Below, one piece after another: positions 1-7,889 of a stretch of 26,491 bases of DNA. The stretch is from a virus. Where the stretch lies: IMG/VR virus record IMGVR_UViG_3300043331_001349, positions 1-26,491 of that record, one strand, 5' to 3'. How positions within the stretch are numbered: the stretch's first letter is position 1; every line of letters starts with the position of its first letter. A model generated the notes under the pieces. It worked only from the letters and a program-made list of their open reading frames with translations, ran no database searches and was not told the origin of the DNA. Made by a program: the position numbers and the translations under genes.

Positions 1-697
1 CGCGCTCTTCTGCCGCGTACCCGAGCGCCGCTGCGTCGCGCTGTTGCTGCGCCGCGAGCTCGGCGTCACCCTCGGCCATCGTTCCCGCGCGCTGCGCACC
101 GAGCACGTCGCCAGACGCCTGAAACGCCGAGAGCGAACGGTCCCGATGGCGCGCCGTCTCATCAGCGCGGAGGCGCGCGGCCTCATTCGCGGCGCCAGCC
201 TGGATACCAGCGGCCGCGCCCGCGGCTCGCCCGAGACTCGACGCGCTCTCGCCGAAGCCGCTCCCGGAACGAGCGACCGCGAGCTGGCTGTTGAGTGCCT
301 GGTTCGTGCCCTGGCGGAGCGTAGCCTGCGCCGCGCTCGGCCCCTCGGGAGCTTCGGCGAACGTCCGGAGCCGCTCCGCGAGACTGCTTTGCGCGGCGCC
401 GGTACGCGCGCTCTGCCCGATCTGGGTGACCGCGGGGTTCGCGCGGCCCTGTGCCGCGAGCTGGTTGCGATTGGCGCTTGCCGCAGCCAATCCGGCTGAA
501 CCGCGGACTAGGTTTTGCTCCGCACTGGCGGTGTTGGCGCGAGCGTTTGCTTGACCGGCGAAGTTCTTGGCGTAGTCCGGATCCTCACCGAGAACGAAGG
601 CCTCTTTGTCCGGTCCGAGGTACTGACCCTCGTCCTGGAAGTACCCCGCGACCTTCCTCGGCCGCTGCACAGTAGTTCCGCCAATTCCGCTTGCCAT
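1..697 (-). CDS. Ala/Gln/Arg-rich virion protein, partial (runs off the left edge)
   Basis: An uninterrupted frame of 232 codons starts at ATG 697, one base after the stop of the large tail gene, and is still open at base 1. The upstream context AAGAGGTCTTGAG is a usable ribosome site. The product is rich in Ala, Gln, Arg, Gly and Ser, with long stretches of helical, low-hydrophobicity sequence (for example QANARANTASAEQ near residues 48-60). It shows no Cys-based motif, signal peptide or membrane segment in the visible part. Its position after the tail proteins suggests a late structural protein. In podoviruses, Ala/Gln-rich helical proteins at this place are often internal virion or DNA-ejection proteins. 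That role is inferred from context only. The C-terminus is missing, so no domain can be assigned. Confidence 0.8.
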   Translation of the reverse strand, partial: MASGIGGTTVQRPRKVAGYFQDEGQYLGPDKEAFVLGEDPDYAKNFAGQANARANTASAEQNLVRGSAGLAAASANRNQLAAQGRANPAVTQIGQSARTGAAQSSLAERLRTFAEAPEGPSAAQATLRQGTNQALNSQLAVARSGSGFGESASSLGRAAGAAAGIQAGAANEAARLRADETARHRDRSLSAFQASGDVLGAQRAGTMAEGDAELAAQQQRDAAALGYAAEER

Positions 698-698
698 C

Positions 699-3600
699 TC
701 AAGACCTCTTGTTCCCGGCCAAGCCGCTCATGCCATGAACGGACTCGACCATCAATCCGAGCCCGTGAATTAACACACCCTCGGAGTCGACCAATTCATC
801 ACCGCCTCCTTCAGCAGCGGGAAGCCCCACCTCGATCTCGTACGCAATCGAATTCAGGTCCGTCGACCCCGCGCGCGGCTTGAAGTCCAGCGCTACGCGG
901 TCGCCTGCAGTGTCCGTTGCTCCTAGCTCGATCCGAGTCTGTGCATACGCCTGCGAATACTTGCCGTTGTGAGTCACGCGCACGGCAACCGCGCACGGAG
1001 CGCGATACTCCGCGAGCAAGCGCCCATTGAACACCGTCCCGCGGCCCAGCAACCCAAAGGGACGAATCTCCCCTGTCTCAATCCGGAAGCGCGGAGAGGG
1101 AGACAAAGCTGTCGCCCACGAGTCGAGATAGCCGTCCGCCTCAACGGCCACACCGTTGCTGCCGGTAACAGTCGCACGCGCGATAACCGCACGCCCAGCC
1201 CACGAACCCATGACTTTCACGTGATCCACGTCGACTGTGTGCAGCACATCCGTCGAAATCCACTGGAGTGTGTCTGCATCGAGCACGAGCACCTTTCGGA
1301 CATCGGTCGCTCCGACGCCGAAGTAAACCAGATGCTGACCCTCGTCTCTATCTCCCGCAAACACTGGATACGGGGTCGCATCGTGCGAAACATGCGCGTA
1401 CGTCAACACGCGGCAACCCAAGAGGTCTTCTTTTACCGGACCACTGAGGTACTTGGGCGGCCCGAATCCGCGCGGCAGCAGATAGAGGCCGCGCCTGCCC
1501 TGGAAGACAAGTCCAGACGGCAGTTCGATGATCGGCGAGTCCGGCAAGCAACCAACGTCCGTCGGCAAGCGCTCTGGAGTAGGCAGCGCCGGGAAGCCTT
1601 GGTCGTTAGGAGGCGACGTTGCATTCACCAAATAGATACCGGTCTCGCTGAACGCGACAATCTGGCCATCGAGATACGCGACTCCAGTCATTGCCTCCGG
1701 CAGAACGAACCGGAACTCAGGCGCTCGCGTAAACTCAGTGGGCTGGTTCGGCCGAAAGTACTTCGAGATCTCGCCGAGCCGCGGATCGAACATTCCACCA
1801 AGCACGAGGCGATTACCAGCGACACACCCAAAGCGATGGGCAGGAGCTGGCTGATTAGGTAGGACGTTGCCGACCGTATAGAGGATCTCCGACGTTGGAT
1901 CAGGTGGCCCGAAAACGAGGAAGTCGACATTGTAGTTTTCCGAGTAGGCGCGCGGAGCGAAGTTGTTATCAGTAATGCGATAGAAAACCGCCCCGTCCGG
2001 ACCCGTACAGTAGACATGCACCGAGGTTTGCTTGGCAGCGCTCGAAACCTCACGCTCAAACGCAGAGTACGCGGCGATGGTGAGTGTAGCCGCATTGTTC
2101 GACGGACCAGTGACAGTCCAGCTCGCGACGTTACTCGGCGCCGAGCGATGACGTCTCCCGTCTGAGTCGATGTACTCCGCAACTGCAACCGCCTGATACA
2201 GGCCAGTTGCCAGCGCTCCAGATCCAGCCTGAGTCACCTTCAAGATCGCGAGGTCGCGCGCAAACCCGTTCTCGAACCCGATTCGCGTCGGGAGGTACGA
2301 CGGCGCCGTAATCCTGTCGCTCGGAAGCTCCTGCAGGTGGCCCCCTACCAACACCGGCGCGTTGCCGGCATACGCGACCTGCACAGTGTCGAGATCGTCG
2401 TACTCGTAAAGGACCAAAGCGCTTGAGTCGATCGAGAATACAGGCTCTTCGGAGACTCCGTTGATCCGCGTGCGTATCGGAACGGTGCAAGCCTGGTAGT
2501 ATCGCGTCTTGCCGTCTATCACAATTCTCGTGATCTCTGGCAACCAGCCCTGTCCGCTCTCGAGTGGCGGAGCACCAAAATCAATGCTGCCGAGGTCGAT
2601 GTGCGCGCGTTCGTCAGGAATCAGCTCTGGCCGCAACACAACACGATCTCCGCTGTGAACCGTACAAGTCTCCAGAGAGTACTTACGCTGAACACCCCAC
2701 GCCGTATTCAGCGAATCGTCGGCGTCGGACATGTTGTTGTCCGTGTGCATCCACGCACGGAAACCTTCCGCCGATCCGTCGGTCGGCCGAGACGCGAGCT
2801 GTAGGTGGTGAATCTTGAGCGTGGGCGCGAGAAGCTGGCCGTTGGACGCATCGAGGGCACCCGCGCCAAGCGCGTACCTCAGCGGAGACAGCGCCGTCTC
2901 GCGCCAAAGCATCCAGACGGTGTTTGCCGTGCGCTGGCAAAATACAGCCTCAGACACCGCACCGTAGAAGGTCGGACCACCGGTGACAACAAGCGACGTC
3001 GAGAGAGTAAGCGTCGAGCTGCCTCCATCACCCACATTGAAATAGCTGACCCAGGCACCGACACCATCAATGGCGAAGATCTTCGCCGCCAGCAGACCAG
3101 ACGTCACCGTCACGTTCACCGCCCCGTTGAGCGTAAACGCGCCCGTCGGCGCGAAGCTCGAAACCCGAAGATTTGTGCTCGTGGTCGAGGATACCAGTAA
3201 CAGCTCGCCACCCATGGCGCATGCATCAATGGCGTAACCCGCAGCCGCAGGTAGTGTCTCTATGTGCGTGCCAGTGCTCAGCAAACCAAGGTTAACCAGG
3301 TACCTGTATCCGTATATCTTGCCGTCGTCGTCATCGACAATGATGAGCGTAACATCGTCACCGAATCTGACTAGTCGCGGCTGCGTGCACCCGGAAAACC
3401 GATGGTGCAGCGCCTTAACACCGGTCATCGCATCCAAGACGATGAAGTCCACGTTGTGTACGTTGCTTGCATCAACGAATGCGTATGCAACGGCAACGAA
3501 GTACCTCACTCCGTCTGAACACGCCTCCACATTCGACTGATAAACAGATCCAGCTGCGTCGTCGTAGTGCACCCAGTGCATTCGGCGCGGCTTGAACGCG

Positions 3601-3902
3601 CTCGCGCGGCCTGACTCCTGCCAGCCACCACTAGCATCACGCCGAGGGCGCATGTACGCGCGCCAGTTACTCACGATCACGTCGCGCCCAGCGATCTCTC
3701 CGATGGCTTGCGGGCTACCGGTAATCGCCGTCGACGTCAGGCTCGCCAGGATACCTGCCGCACTGTACCCGTTGCGCTTGCCCCACGCGACTCCGCTCCG
3801 GAGTCGGCCGTCCTGCACGCGGAACACTGCGCCATCGGGAGTTACAGCGCGATCCACGTCCTGACGCGGACCCTGCACGAACGGTCGATCGACGACTCTC
3901 AT
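699..3902 (-). CDS. Large tail/virion structural protein (1067 aa)
   Basis: The ATG at 3902 overlaps the stop of the preceding tail gene (ATGA). The product is 1067 residues with no membrane segment. Composition is that of a beta-rich virion protein: many short Val/Thr/Ser/Gly strands, few Lys, and Trp/Tyr-rich turns. The N-terminal part (VVDRPFVQGPRQDVDRAVTP, residues 3-22) resembles the opening of phage proteins that bind the head-tail connector. The middle (about 520-620) contains a fibronectin-like strand pattern (LYQAVAVAEYIDSDGRRHRS). The C-terminal half has WD/propeller-like blocks such as VAGNRLVLGGM and YLDGQIVAFSETGIY. Its place after the adaptor and LamG-like gene suggests a tail nozzle, hub or stabilisation protein of a short-tailed phage. 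The exact part cannot be told from sequence alone. Confidence 0.85.
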   Translation of the reverse strand: MRVVDRPFVQGPRQDVDRAVTPDGAVFRVQDGRLRSGVAWGKRNGYSAAGILASLTSTAITGSPQAIGEIAGRDVIVSNWRAYMRPRRDASGGWQESGRASAFKPRRMHWVHYDDAAGSVYQSNVEACSDGVRYFVAVAYAFVDASNVHNVDFIVLDAMTGVKALHHRFSGCTQPRLVRFGDDVTLIIVDDDDGKIYGYRYLVNLGLLSTGTHIETLPAAAGYAIDACAMGGELLLVSSTTSTNLRVSSFAPTGAFTLNGAVNVTVTSGLLAAKIFAIDGVGAWVSYFNVGDGGSSTLTLSTSLVVTGGPTFYGAVSEAVFCQRTANTVWMLWRETALSPLRYALGAGALDASNGQLLAPTLKIHHLQLASRPTDGSAEGFRAWMHTDNNMSDADDSLNTAWGVQRKYSLETCTVHSGDRVVLRPELIPDERAHIDLGSIDFGAPPLESGQGWLPEITRIVIDGKTRYYQACTVPIRTRINGVSEEPVFSIDSSALVLYEYDDLDTVQVAYAGNAPVLVGGHLQELPSDRITAPSYLPTRIGFENGFARDLAILKVTQAGSGALATGLYQAVAVAEYIDSDGRRHRSAPSNVASWTVTGPSNNAATLTIAAYSAFEREVSSAAKQTSVHVYCTGPDGAVFYRITDNNFAPRAYSENYNVDFLVFGPPDPTSEILYTVGNVLPNQPAPAHRFGCVAGNRLVLGGMFDPRLGEISKYFRPNQPTEFTRAPEFRFVLPEAMTGVAYLDGQIVAFSETGIYLVNATSPPNDQGFPALPTPERLPTDVGCLPDSPIIELPSGLVFQGRRGLYLLPRGFGPPKYLSGPVKEDLLGCRVLTYAHVSHDATPYPVFAGDRDEGQHLVYFGVGATDVRKVLVLDADTLQWISTDVLHTVDVDHVKVMGSWAGRAVIARATVTGSNGVAVEADGYLDSWATALSPSPRFRIETGEIRPFGLLGRGTVFNGRLLAEYRAPCAVAVRVTHNGKYSQAYAQTRIELGATDTAGDRVALDFKPRAGSTDLNSIAYEIEVGLPAAEGGGDELVDSEGVLIHGLGLMVESVHGMSGLAGNKRS

Positions 3903-5146
3903 GGCAACCTACCGTAGACAGGCCCCAGCAGCGTATTGTACGCCGCTTTAATCTGCGCCGTGCTGCGCACGGTATTGCTAATGCGGATCTCAGCAATTGC
4001 AAAAGATTCGTGGTTGGTACCACCAACCACGAGCCTGCCGTTGGTCCCGCCGGTCGGAGCCGTGAGGGTGGTACTTGGTGTTCCGGCTTGCACGCCCTGC
4101 AAGTACGGAGTCACGACCTGTGAAGCACGAGTGAATGCAACATAAAACGGCGTAACAAATGACGGCACGTCATTTGAAAATAGCGCTATGGCATCGGCTC
4201 CAGGAGAGCCAGCTCGCTGGCTCCAAACGAGTACCTCACTGGAGGTGGCCGTATTCACACGCACGTCATACACATTGTTATTCGCCTCCAAACCCACTGA
4301 GTCGGTACCGTGATAAATAACCTGGTTACCCGAGCCAACGAATCCCCCGTTGGCTATAAACAAGAGGAACTCGATGGTCATATCGCCGAGGATGCGCAGC
4401 GCGGAGCCAACCGCAGTTGTCGCGAGGCGATCCACGGTACGAAGAAAGAATGTCCGGTAACCCGGGAACATATGCGTATACCGAATGGTGCCGGAACCGA
4501 GTACTCCTCCGGCGAATCCCTGGAGCGTGAACCCGTTCGGGCCCGAGTCAGCGAGCGAGTCGTCGCCGTGCCAGAGCGCGACGGTGTCCGCCTCGACAGA
4601 GAGGCGGCCAGGTGTGCGCGCACTCCAAGCCGGAGCGCCGCTGACGATCGTTAACACGTCTGACTCTGTGCCTGGGCTCAGCAGGGTCCACACCCCGCCA
4701 GCAGAGACCATCACCTGTCCGTCAGCGTTCGGGGCCGGAACTACAACAGTAGGTCCTTGGCCAGGGCTGCGCCACCACGACGACCCATTGAAGTCGTAAA
4801 CGATCGCACCAGGGTCGGTCAGAGCGTCATTCGCCGAGCCATTCACAGATGCTGAGACAGCACGCACGGTCACGTTGCCTGGCCCACTCAGAGCAATAAG
4901 CACGCGCTTTCCAGCGTCCTGCAGACTCCCGCTAGGTAGACGGACGAGCGTCGTTGCGCTCGAGACGAGTATCGCATCATCGAACTGCGCAACGACGTGC
5001 GCTGTAACCGCCTGGCGCCAGTTCCAGCGCGCGTTTTTTTCGCGCGCTATCCGCGCGAAGACGTCCGACGTCGATTGTTGTTGGCGCCGAAGGTCTGCGT
5101 CCAACAGCACCGGGTCACCAGTGCGAAAGCCTTTGATCGCGTTCAC
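3899..5146 (-). CDS. LamG/concanavalin-like tail protein
   Basis: I place the start at GTG 5146, which overlaps the adaptor stop as GTGA, giving 415 aa. A longer TTG start at 5173 is possible. The N-terminal about 160 residues look like a tail-attachment region (VNAIKGFRTGDPVLLDADLR) followed by a short repetitive beta segment of the type found in phage fibres (FNGSSWWRSP, AGGVWTLLSPG). From about residue 180 the sequence has the pattern of a LamG/concanavalin-like jelly-roll: ALWHGDDSLADSGPNGF, then MTIEFLLFIANGG, then FYVAFTRASQVVTPYLQG, and ISNTVRSTAQIKAAYN near the end. Such domains in phage tails bind host glycans or act as spacers, so a fibre or receptor-binding role is likely but inferred. 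It ends in an ATGA overlap with the 1067-residue tail gene. Confidence 0.75.
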   Translation of the reverse strand: MNAIKGFRTGDPVLLDADLRRQQQSTSDVFARIAREKNARWNWRQAVTAHVVAQFDDAILVSSATTLVRLPSGSLQDAGKRVLIALSGPGNVTVRAVSASVNGSANDALTDPGAIVYDFNGSSWWRSPGQGPTVVVPAPNADGQVMVSAGGVWTLLSPGTESDVLTIVSGAPAWSARTPGRLSVEADTVALWHGDDSLADSGPNGFTLQGFAGGVLGSGTIRYTHMFPGYRTFFLRTVDRLATTAVGSALRILGDMTIEFLLFIANGGFVGSGNQVIYHGTDSVGLEANNNVYDVRVNTATSSEVLVWSQRAGSPGADAIALFSNDVPSFVTPFYVAFTRASQVVTPYLQGVQAGTPSTTLTAPTGGTNGRLVVGGTNHESFAIAEIRISNTVRSTAQIKAAYNTLLGPVYGRLP

Positions 5147-5862
5147 GCTGGCCACCCGTGCCCGTGCGGCCAACGATCGTGGTTGCTGAAGTCGGGCGAC
5201 TCGTCGCGGATGCGCGTCGGAGTTCCCGCGTCTCGCTGTGCCGCGAGCTCGGCAATACGCTCGCGCTCACGGTCGAACTGGTTCATCAGGAACGACGCCG
5301 GCTGACCATTGATGGTGCGCAAGTCGATTGCCACGCCGAGCGAGATGAGACGATCCCATCCGTTCACCGAGTCGAACACATCGCTGACGCCAGGATCCGA
5401 ATCGTCCAGTACTGGGCAAACGGGCACGAAACGCACCTCGAGCACTGCAGCGAAAGTCGGCGTCGGAAAGAGCTCGATCAGAGCGCCGCGCAGCCGGTAG
5501 CGCTTGCTGTTCCCGCGCGCCCACGACGCGATCAGGAACTGATGAGCATCCTTCAGCGATGTCAGCGCACGCAGCTCTTCGCGGTCGCTGGAGCTCCACA
5601 CCGCGTGCAGCGAAAGCAGCTGGTAGAAGGAGTTCGGCAGGTTGATCGTCGCAGAGTTCGGCGTCGCCGTGAGCTGCGTAACCGTCTCGAAGTGTTCATG
5701 CCCTCGCGCACTCACGAGCAAGTCGTAAAACTCAGCGAGGCGCAGATTGATGAGCCGGTCGATCTCGGTGTCCGAGACGAATCCAGTCGATGCATCTGCG
5801 CCTCGCAGGTCAGCGAACAGGCGACTGTTCGCGCGGAGAGTAGCGAGAGCTACTTGGTACAA
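5143..5862 (-). CDS. Head-tail adaptor (connector) protein
   Basis: 239 residues. The start is TTG 5862, directly after the previous stop (TGATTG), with GAGGA five to six bases upstream. No later start would keep the conserved N-terminus. The opening is typical of podovirus adaptor proteins: VALATLRANSRLFADLRG, then FVSDTEIDRLINLRLAEFYD (about residues 28-47), followed by a segment in which NLPNSFYQLLSLHAV and an arginine-rich strand alternate. In this family the protein forms a ring under the portal after packaging and provides the seat for the tail. The C-terminus is polar and His/Trp-rich (NHDRWPHGHGWP). Gene order portal-scaffold-capsid-adaptor-tail supports the call. Confidence 0.78.
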   Translation of the reverse strand: MYQVALATLRANSRLFADLRGADASTGFVSDTEIDRLINLRLAEFYDLLVSARGHEHFETVTQLTATPNSATINLPNSFYQLLSLHAVWSSSDREELRALTSLKDAHQFLIASWARGNSKRYRLRGALIELFPTPTFAAVLEVRFVPVCPVLDDSDPGVSDVFDSVNGWDRLISLGVAIDLRTINGQPASFLMNQFDRERERIAELAAQRDAGTPTRIRDESPDFSNHDRWPHGHGWPA

Positions 5863-6102
5863 TCAGTCCTCGTACTCGTGCTCCGTATCGGCCTCGGCCT
5901 CTCCCTCCGACCCCTTCATCGCGCATGCGTCGTACGCGGTCTGAAACTCCTCCGCCGCCGCGTCGAAGTTGCCGGACTTCATCGCGCTCCACATCGCCTT
6001 CAGCGCGCGCGCCTTGGCGGAGCCTGGCTCCGAGTCAGAAGACTCGGAGCCTTTCTCTTTCTTCTCGCCAATGATGGCGAGCAGTCCGTCAGGAGCTGCC
6101 AC
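5863..6102 (-). CDS. Small acidic head-region protein, function unknown
   Basis: 79 residues from GTG 6102, three bases after the preceding stop; the gene ends next to the adaptor's TTG. The product is acidic and Glu/Ala/Ser-rich. A Lys/Glu linker and Ser/Asp run (GEKKEKGSESSDSEPGSA, about residues 12-29) is followed by a helical segment (AKARALKAMWSAMKSGNFDA) and an acidic tail (ADTEHEYED). No catalytic or metal motif is visible. The DNA for the GSESSDSEPG segment is a perfect 11-bp inverted repeat, described separately. The helical part resembles short phage proteins annotated only as hypothetical. A minor head or head-completion role would fit its position but is not shown by the sequence. 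Confidence 0.65.
   Translation of the reverse strand: MAAPDGLLAIIGEKKEKGSESSDSEPGSAKARALKAMWSAMKSGNFDAAAEEFQTAYDACAMKGSEGEAEADTEHEYED
6026..6060 (+). terminator. Perfect hairpin with T-rich tail, reading on the plus (antisense) strand
   Basis: GGCTCCGAGTC (6026-6036) and GACTCGGAGCC (6041-6051) form a perfect 11-bp stem with an AGAA tetraloop, followed on the plus strand by TTTCTCTTT (6052-6060). This has the layout of a rho-independent terminator, but for transcripts antisense to every gene here. On the sense mRNA the same stem forms, without a following U tract. It lies wholly inside the small acidic gene at 5863-6102. It may block antisense transcription, stabilise or pace the sense message, or be a codon-driven accident. 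Confidence 0.45.
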
Positions 6103-6105
6103 CGC

Positions 6106-6618
6106 TCACATCCTCCGCAATCGACAGGTGACGGTGCGAATCGGAAGCTGCACACCGGTCCCGCCCTTCGCCTGCACGAACATCAGGTTCCCGCCGGGAG
6201 GAATCGTGCAGTTCGCGCCAGTCAGCGTGAAAGCCTCCGCCACGTCCGCCGTCGTTCCGAACGGGTTCGCGTCGTCCGAGTCGCTTGTGGTGGTGCCCGC
6301 TGTCGCCGGTGCTCCGTTCGCGCCGTCGTCCACCTGCAACGTGAGCGTCGCGTGGTTGTTCGCGTCCGGCGTCACCGCCGCGCCGGACGTAACGATTACG
6401 GCCCTCACCAAACGCACCGGGAAGTTGTAGAGATTGTTGAACAAGACTGTCTGCGCAATCGTCGAGTTCGCCGCCGAGTCCGCGGCGAAGTCTTTCGTTA
6501 CGAGAAAATCCGTGAGTTGGTCCGACACGTCACCCTCGGCCTCCGTCGGGGACGTGTCAGTGTTGTACGGGTTGACGAGGCCGCTCAGGCCGCGCTTTGC
6601 AGAAAGTACGTCACTCAT
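6106..6618 (-). CDS. Probable capsid decoration or minor head protein
   Basis: 170 residues from ATG 6618, 11 bases after the capsid gene, with a good GGAG site (GAGGAGATGAGTCATG). The first 40 residues are polar (LSGLVNPYNTDTSPTEAEG). The rest is a beta-rich, Thr/Ala/Val-rich body with long strands (VRLVRAVIVTSGAAVTPDAN, then HATLTLQVDDGA, then IPPGGNLMFVQAKGGTG). There is no Cys pair, transmembrane stretch or enzyme motif. Its place straight after the major capsid protein, its size, and its strand-rich make-up resemble head-decoration (cement) proteins, but I recognise no specific family. A head fibre base is the alternative. Confidence 0.65.
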   Translation of the reverse strand: MSDVLSAKRGLSGLVNPYNTDTSPTEAEGDVSDQLTDFLVTKDFAADSAANSTIAQTVLFNNLYNFPVRLVRAVIVTSGAAVTPDANNHATLTLQVDDGANGAPATAGTTTSDSDDANPFGTTADVAEAFTLTGANCTIPPGGNLMFVQAKGGTGVQLPIRTVTCRLRRM

Positions 6619-6629
6619 GACTCATCTCC

Positions 6630-7859
6630 TCAGGCGGCGAGGTCCACGGCCATCCAGCCGCCTGGCCCTTCGTCCTTGTCCTTCACGTGGCAGTTGCCGT
6701 AGCAGCCGAGCCGCCCTTGCCACGCATCCGCGCTTGGGAGCAGCATGAGACCCGACTTACCCATTCCCTCGGTGAGCACCTTCGGTGCGTCACCCGCCGT
6801 CGCGAAGATGAACTTGCTCGTGTCACCGAGCCAACCGAAACCGAACGGCACGTAAGCCTCGGGGATGATCTCGCACGGGCCAGTCGCGAGAAAGAGCGTG
6901 ATGGTCTTGTATCCGACGTAACCCTTGCCCTCGGAGATCTGCACCTGATTATCGAGCAGGTCCACGATGGTGCGATACTGCAGCGGGTTGCAGTAGAAGT
7001 GCTTCGGAGTCATCCCGTTGAGACTCGCTTCCGCGCCCGCGTCGTGCAGCGTCGTGATGATATCGGTGTTGAACGGGATGCGATGACCCGCGAGGCGCGT
7101 GACATCCGCAGTGCGGTCGAGTCCGAAGAACGACTCGCCAGGTGACGGCGCCGTGAACGGACACCAGCCGGGCAGACCGGTCATCGCTTGCGCGTATGCG
7201 CCCGGGCCGAAAACGAAGTCGCCCGTCTGACCACCGACGCTCGCGAACGTCGCGTTCAGCGTCAGCGTCCCGGTATGCCGGTTGATGCTGTCGACGATAA
7301 CAGCCTGATTCGACCGCAACCCGAGCGGATTGGTTGCCGTGCCGTCGTCGTCTGCGAAAAAGAGCCGCGAACCCTTGTTGATGCCGCCGATGACGTCCGT
7401 GCGCCGCGTGAAGACGAGCGACGTGCCGCTCGAAGTTGCATCGACGACTCCGTACGAGCCTCCGCCGCCAGACCACACGCGGCGCGAGATGTTCTCGAAG
7501 AACAACTGCCGCGCGCCGTCGGTCTGCGCCTTGAGCGCATCGACGACGGCTCCTGTACCGGCCTTGCCGACCTCGATCAGCTCGTTGTCGATCGTGAAGA
7601 TCGAGTACTCGCGCTTCCGGCGAACCTCGAAGGTCTTCTCGGTCGTCGGCGACTGCGCCGCGACGGCCTCCGCGAAATCGGGACCGCCGCCGGCAGTCGG
7701 CGCGATATTGGTGACGATCTCTCGGAGCTTGCCGACGAACTTGGTATCCTTCGTGACGTTCGCGAAGAACCGGCTTTTCTCGTACAGTGGCTTGGCAACG
7801 TCGTTGCCGTAAATCCGCTTGAGCAGCGGAGCTTGGGTACTCGTAGTTGCGAGACTCAT
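6630..7859 (-). CDS. Major capsid protein, HK97-fold type
   Basis: 409 residues from ATG 7859. Identity rests on length, position after portal and scaffold, and sequence style. An N-terminal arm (LLKRIYGNDVAKPLYEKSRF) is followed by an E-loop-like region (VRRKREYSIFTIDNELIEVG, near 80-100), a spine-helix-like segment (VDALKAQTDGARQLFFENIS), and a C-terminal A-domain-like part with NPLQYRTIVDLLDNQVQISE and YVGYKTITLFLATGPCEIIP. An insertion around 140-230 has extra strands (SGTSLVFTRRTDVIGGINKG; VIVDSINRHTGTLTLNATF) resembling a surface domain. The 30 bases upstream hold no obvious strong Shine-Dalgarno site, which is odd for the most abundant virion protein; translation may be coupled to the scaffold gene. 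Confidence 0.85.
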   Translation of the reverse strand: MSLATTSTQAPLLKRIYGNDVAKPLYEKSRFFANVTKDTKFVGKLREIVTNIAPTAGGGPDFAEAVAAQSPTTEKTFEVRRKREYSIFTIDNELIEVGKAGTGAVVDALKAQTDGARQLFFENISRRVWSGGGGSYGVVDATSSGTSLVFTRRTDVIGGINKGSRLFFADDDGTATNPLGLRSNQAVIVDSINRHTGTLTLNATFASVGGQTGDFVFGPGAYAQAMTGLPGWCPFTAPSPGESFFGLDRTADVTRLAGHRIPFNTDIITTLHDAGAEASLNGMTPKHFYCNPLQYRTIVDLLDNQVQISEGKGYVGYKTITLFLATGPCEIIPEAYVPFGFGWLGDTSKFIFATAGDAPKVLTEGMGKSGLMLLPSADAWQGRLGCYGNCHVKDKDEGPGGWMAVDLAA

Positions 7860-7889
7860 GGGTAACCCCGTGATCTCGAGCGAGTGGAC

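Noticed and set aside
5158-6702. A 514-codon plus-strand frame over the adaptor and decoration-like genes
   Set aside because: It crosses three well-supported minus-strand genes and is Arg-rich with no recognisable fold.
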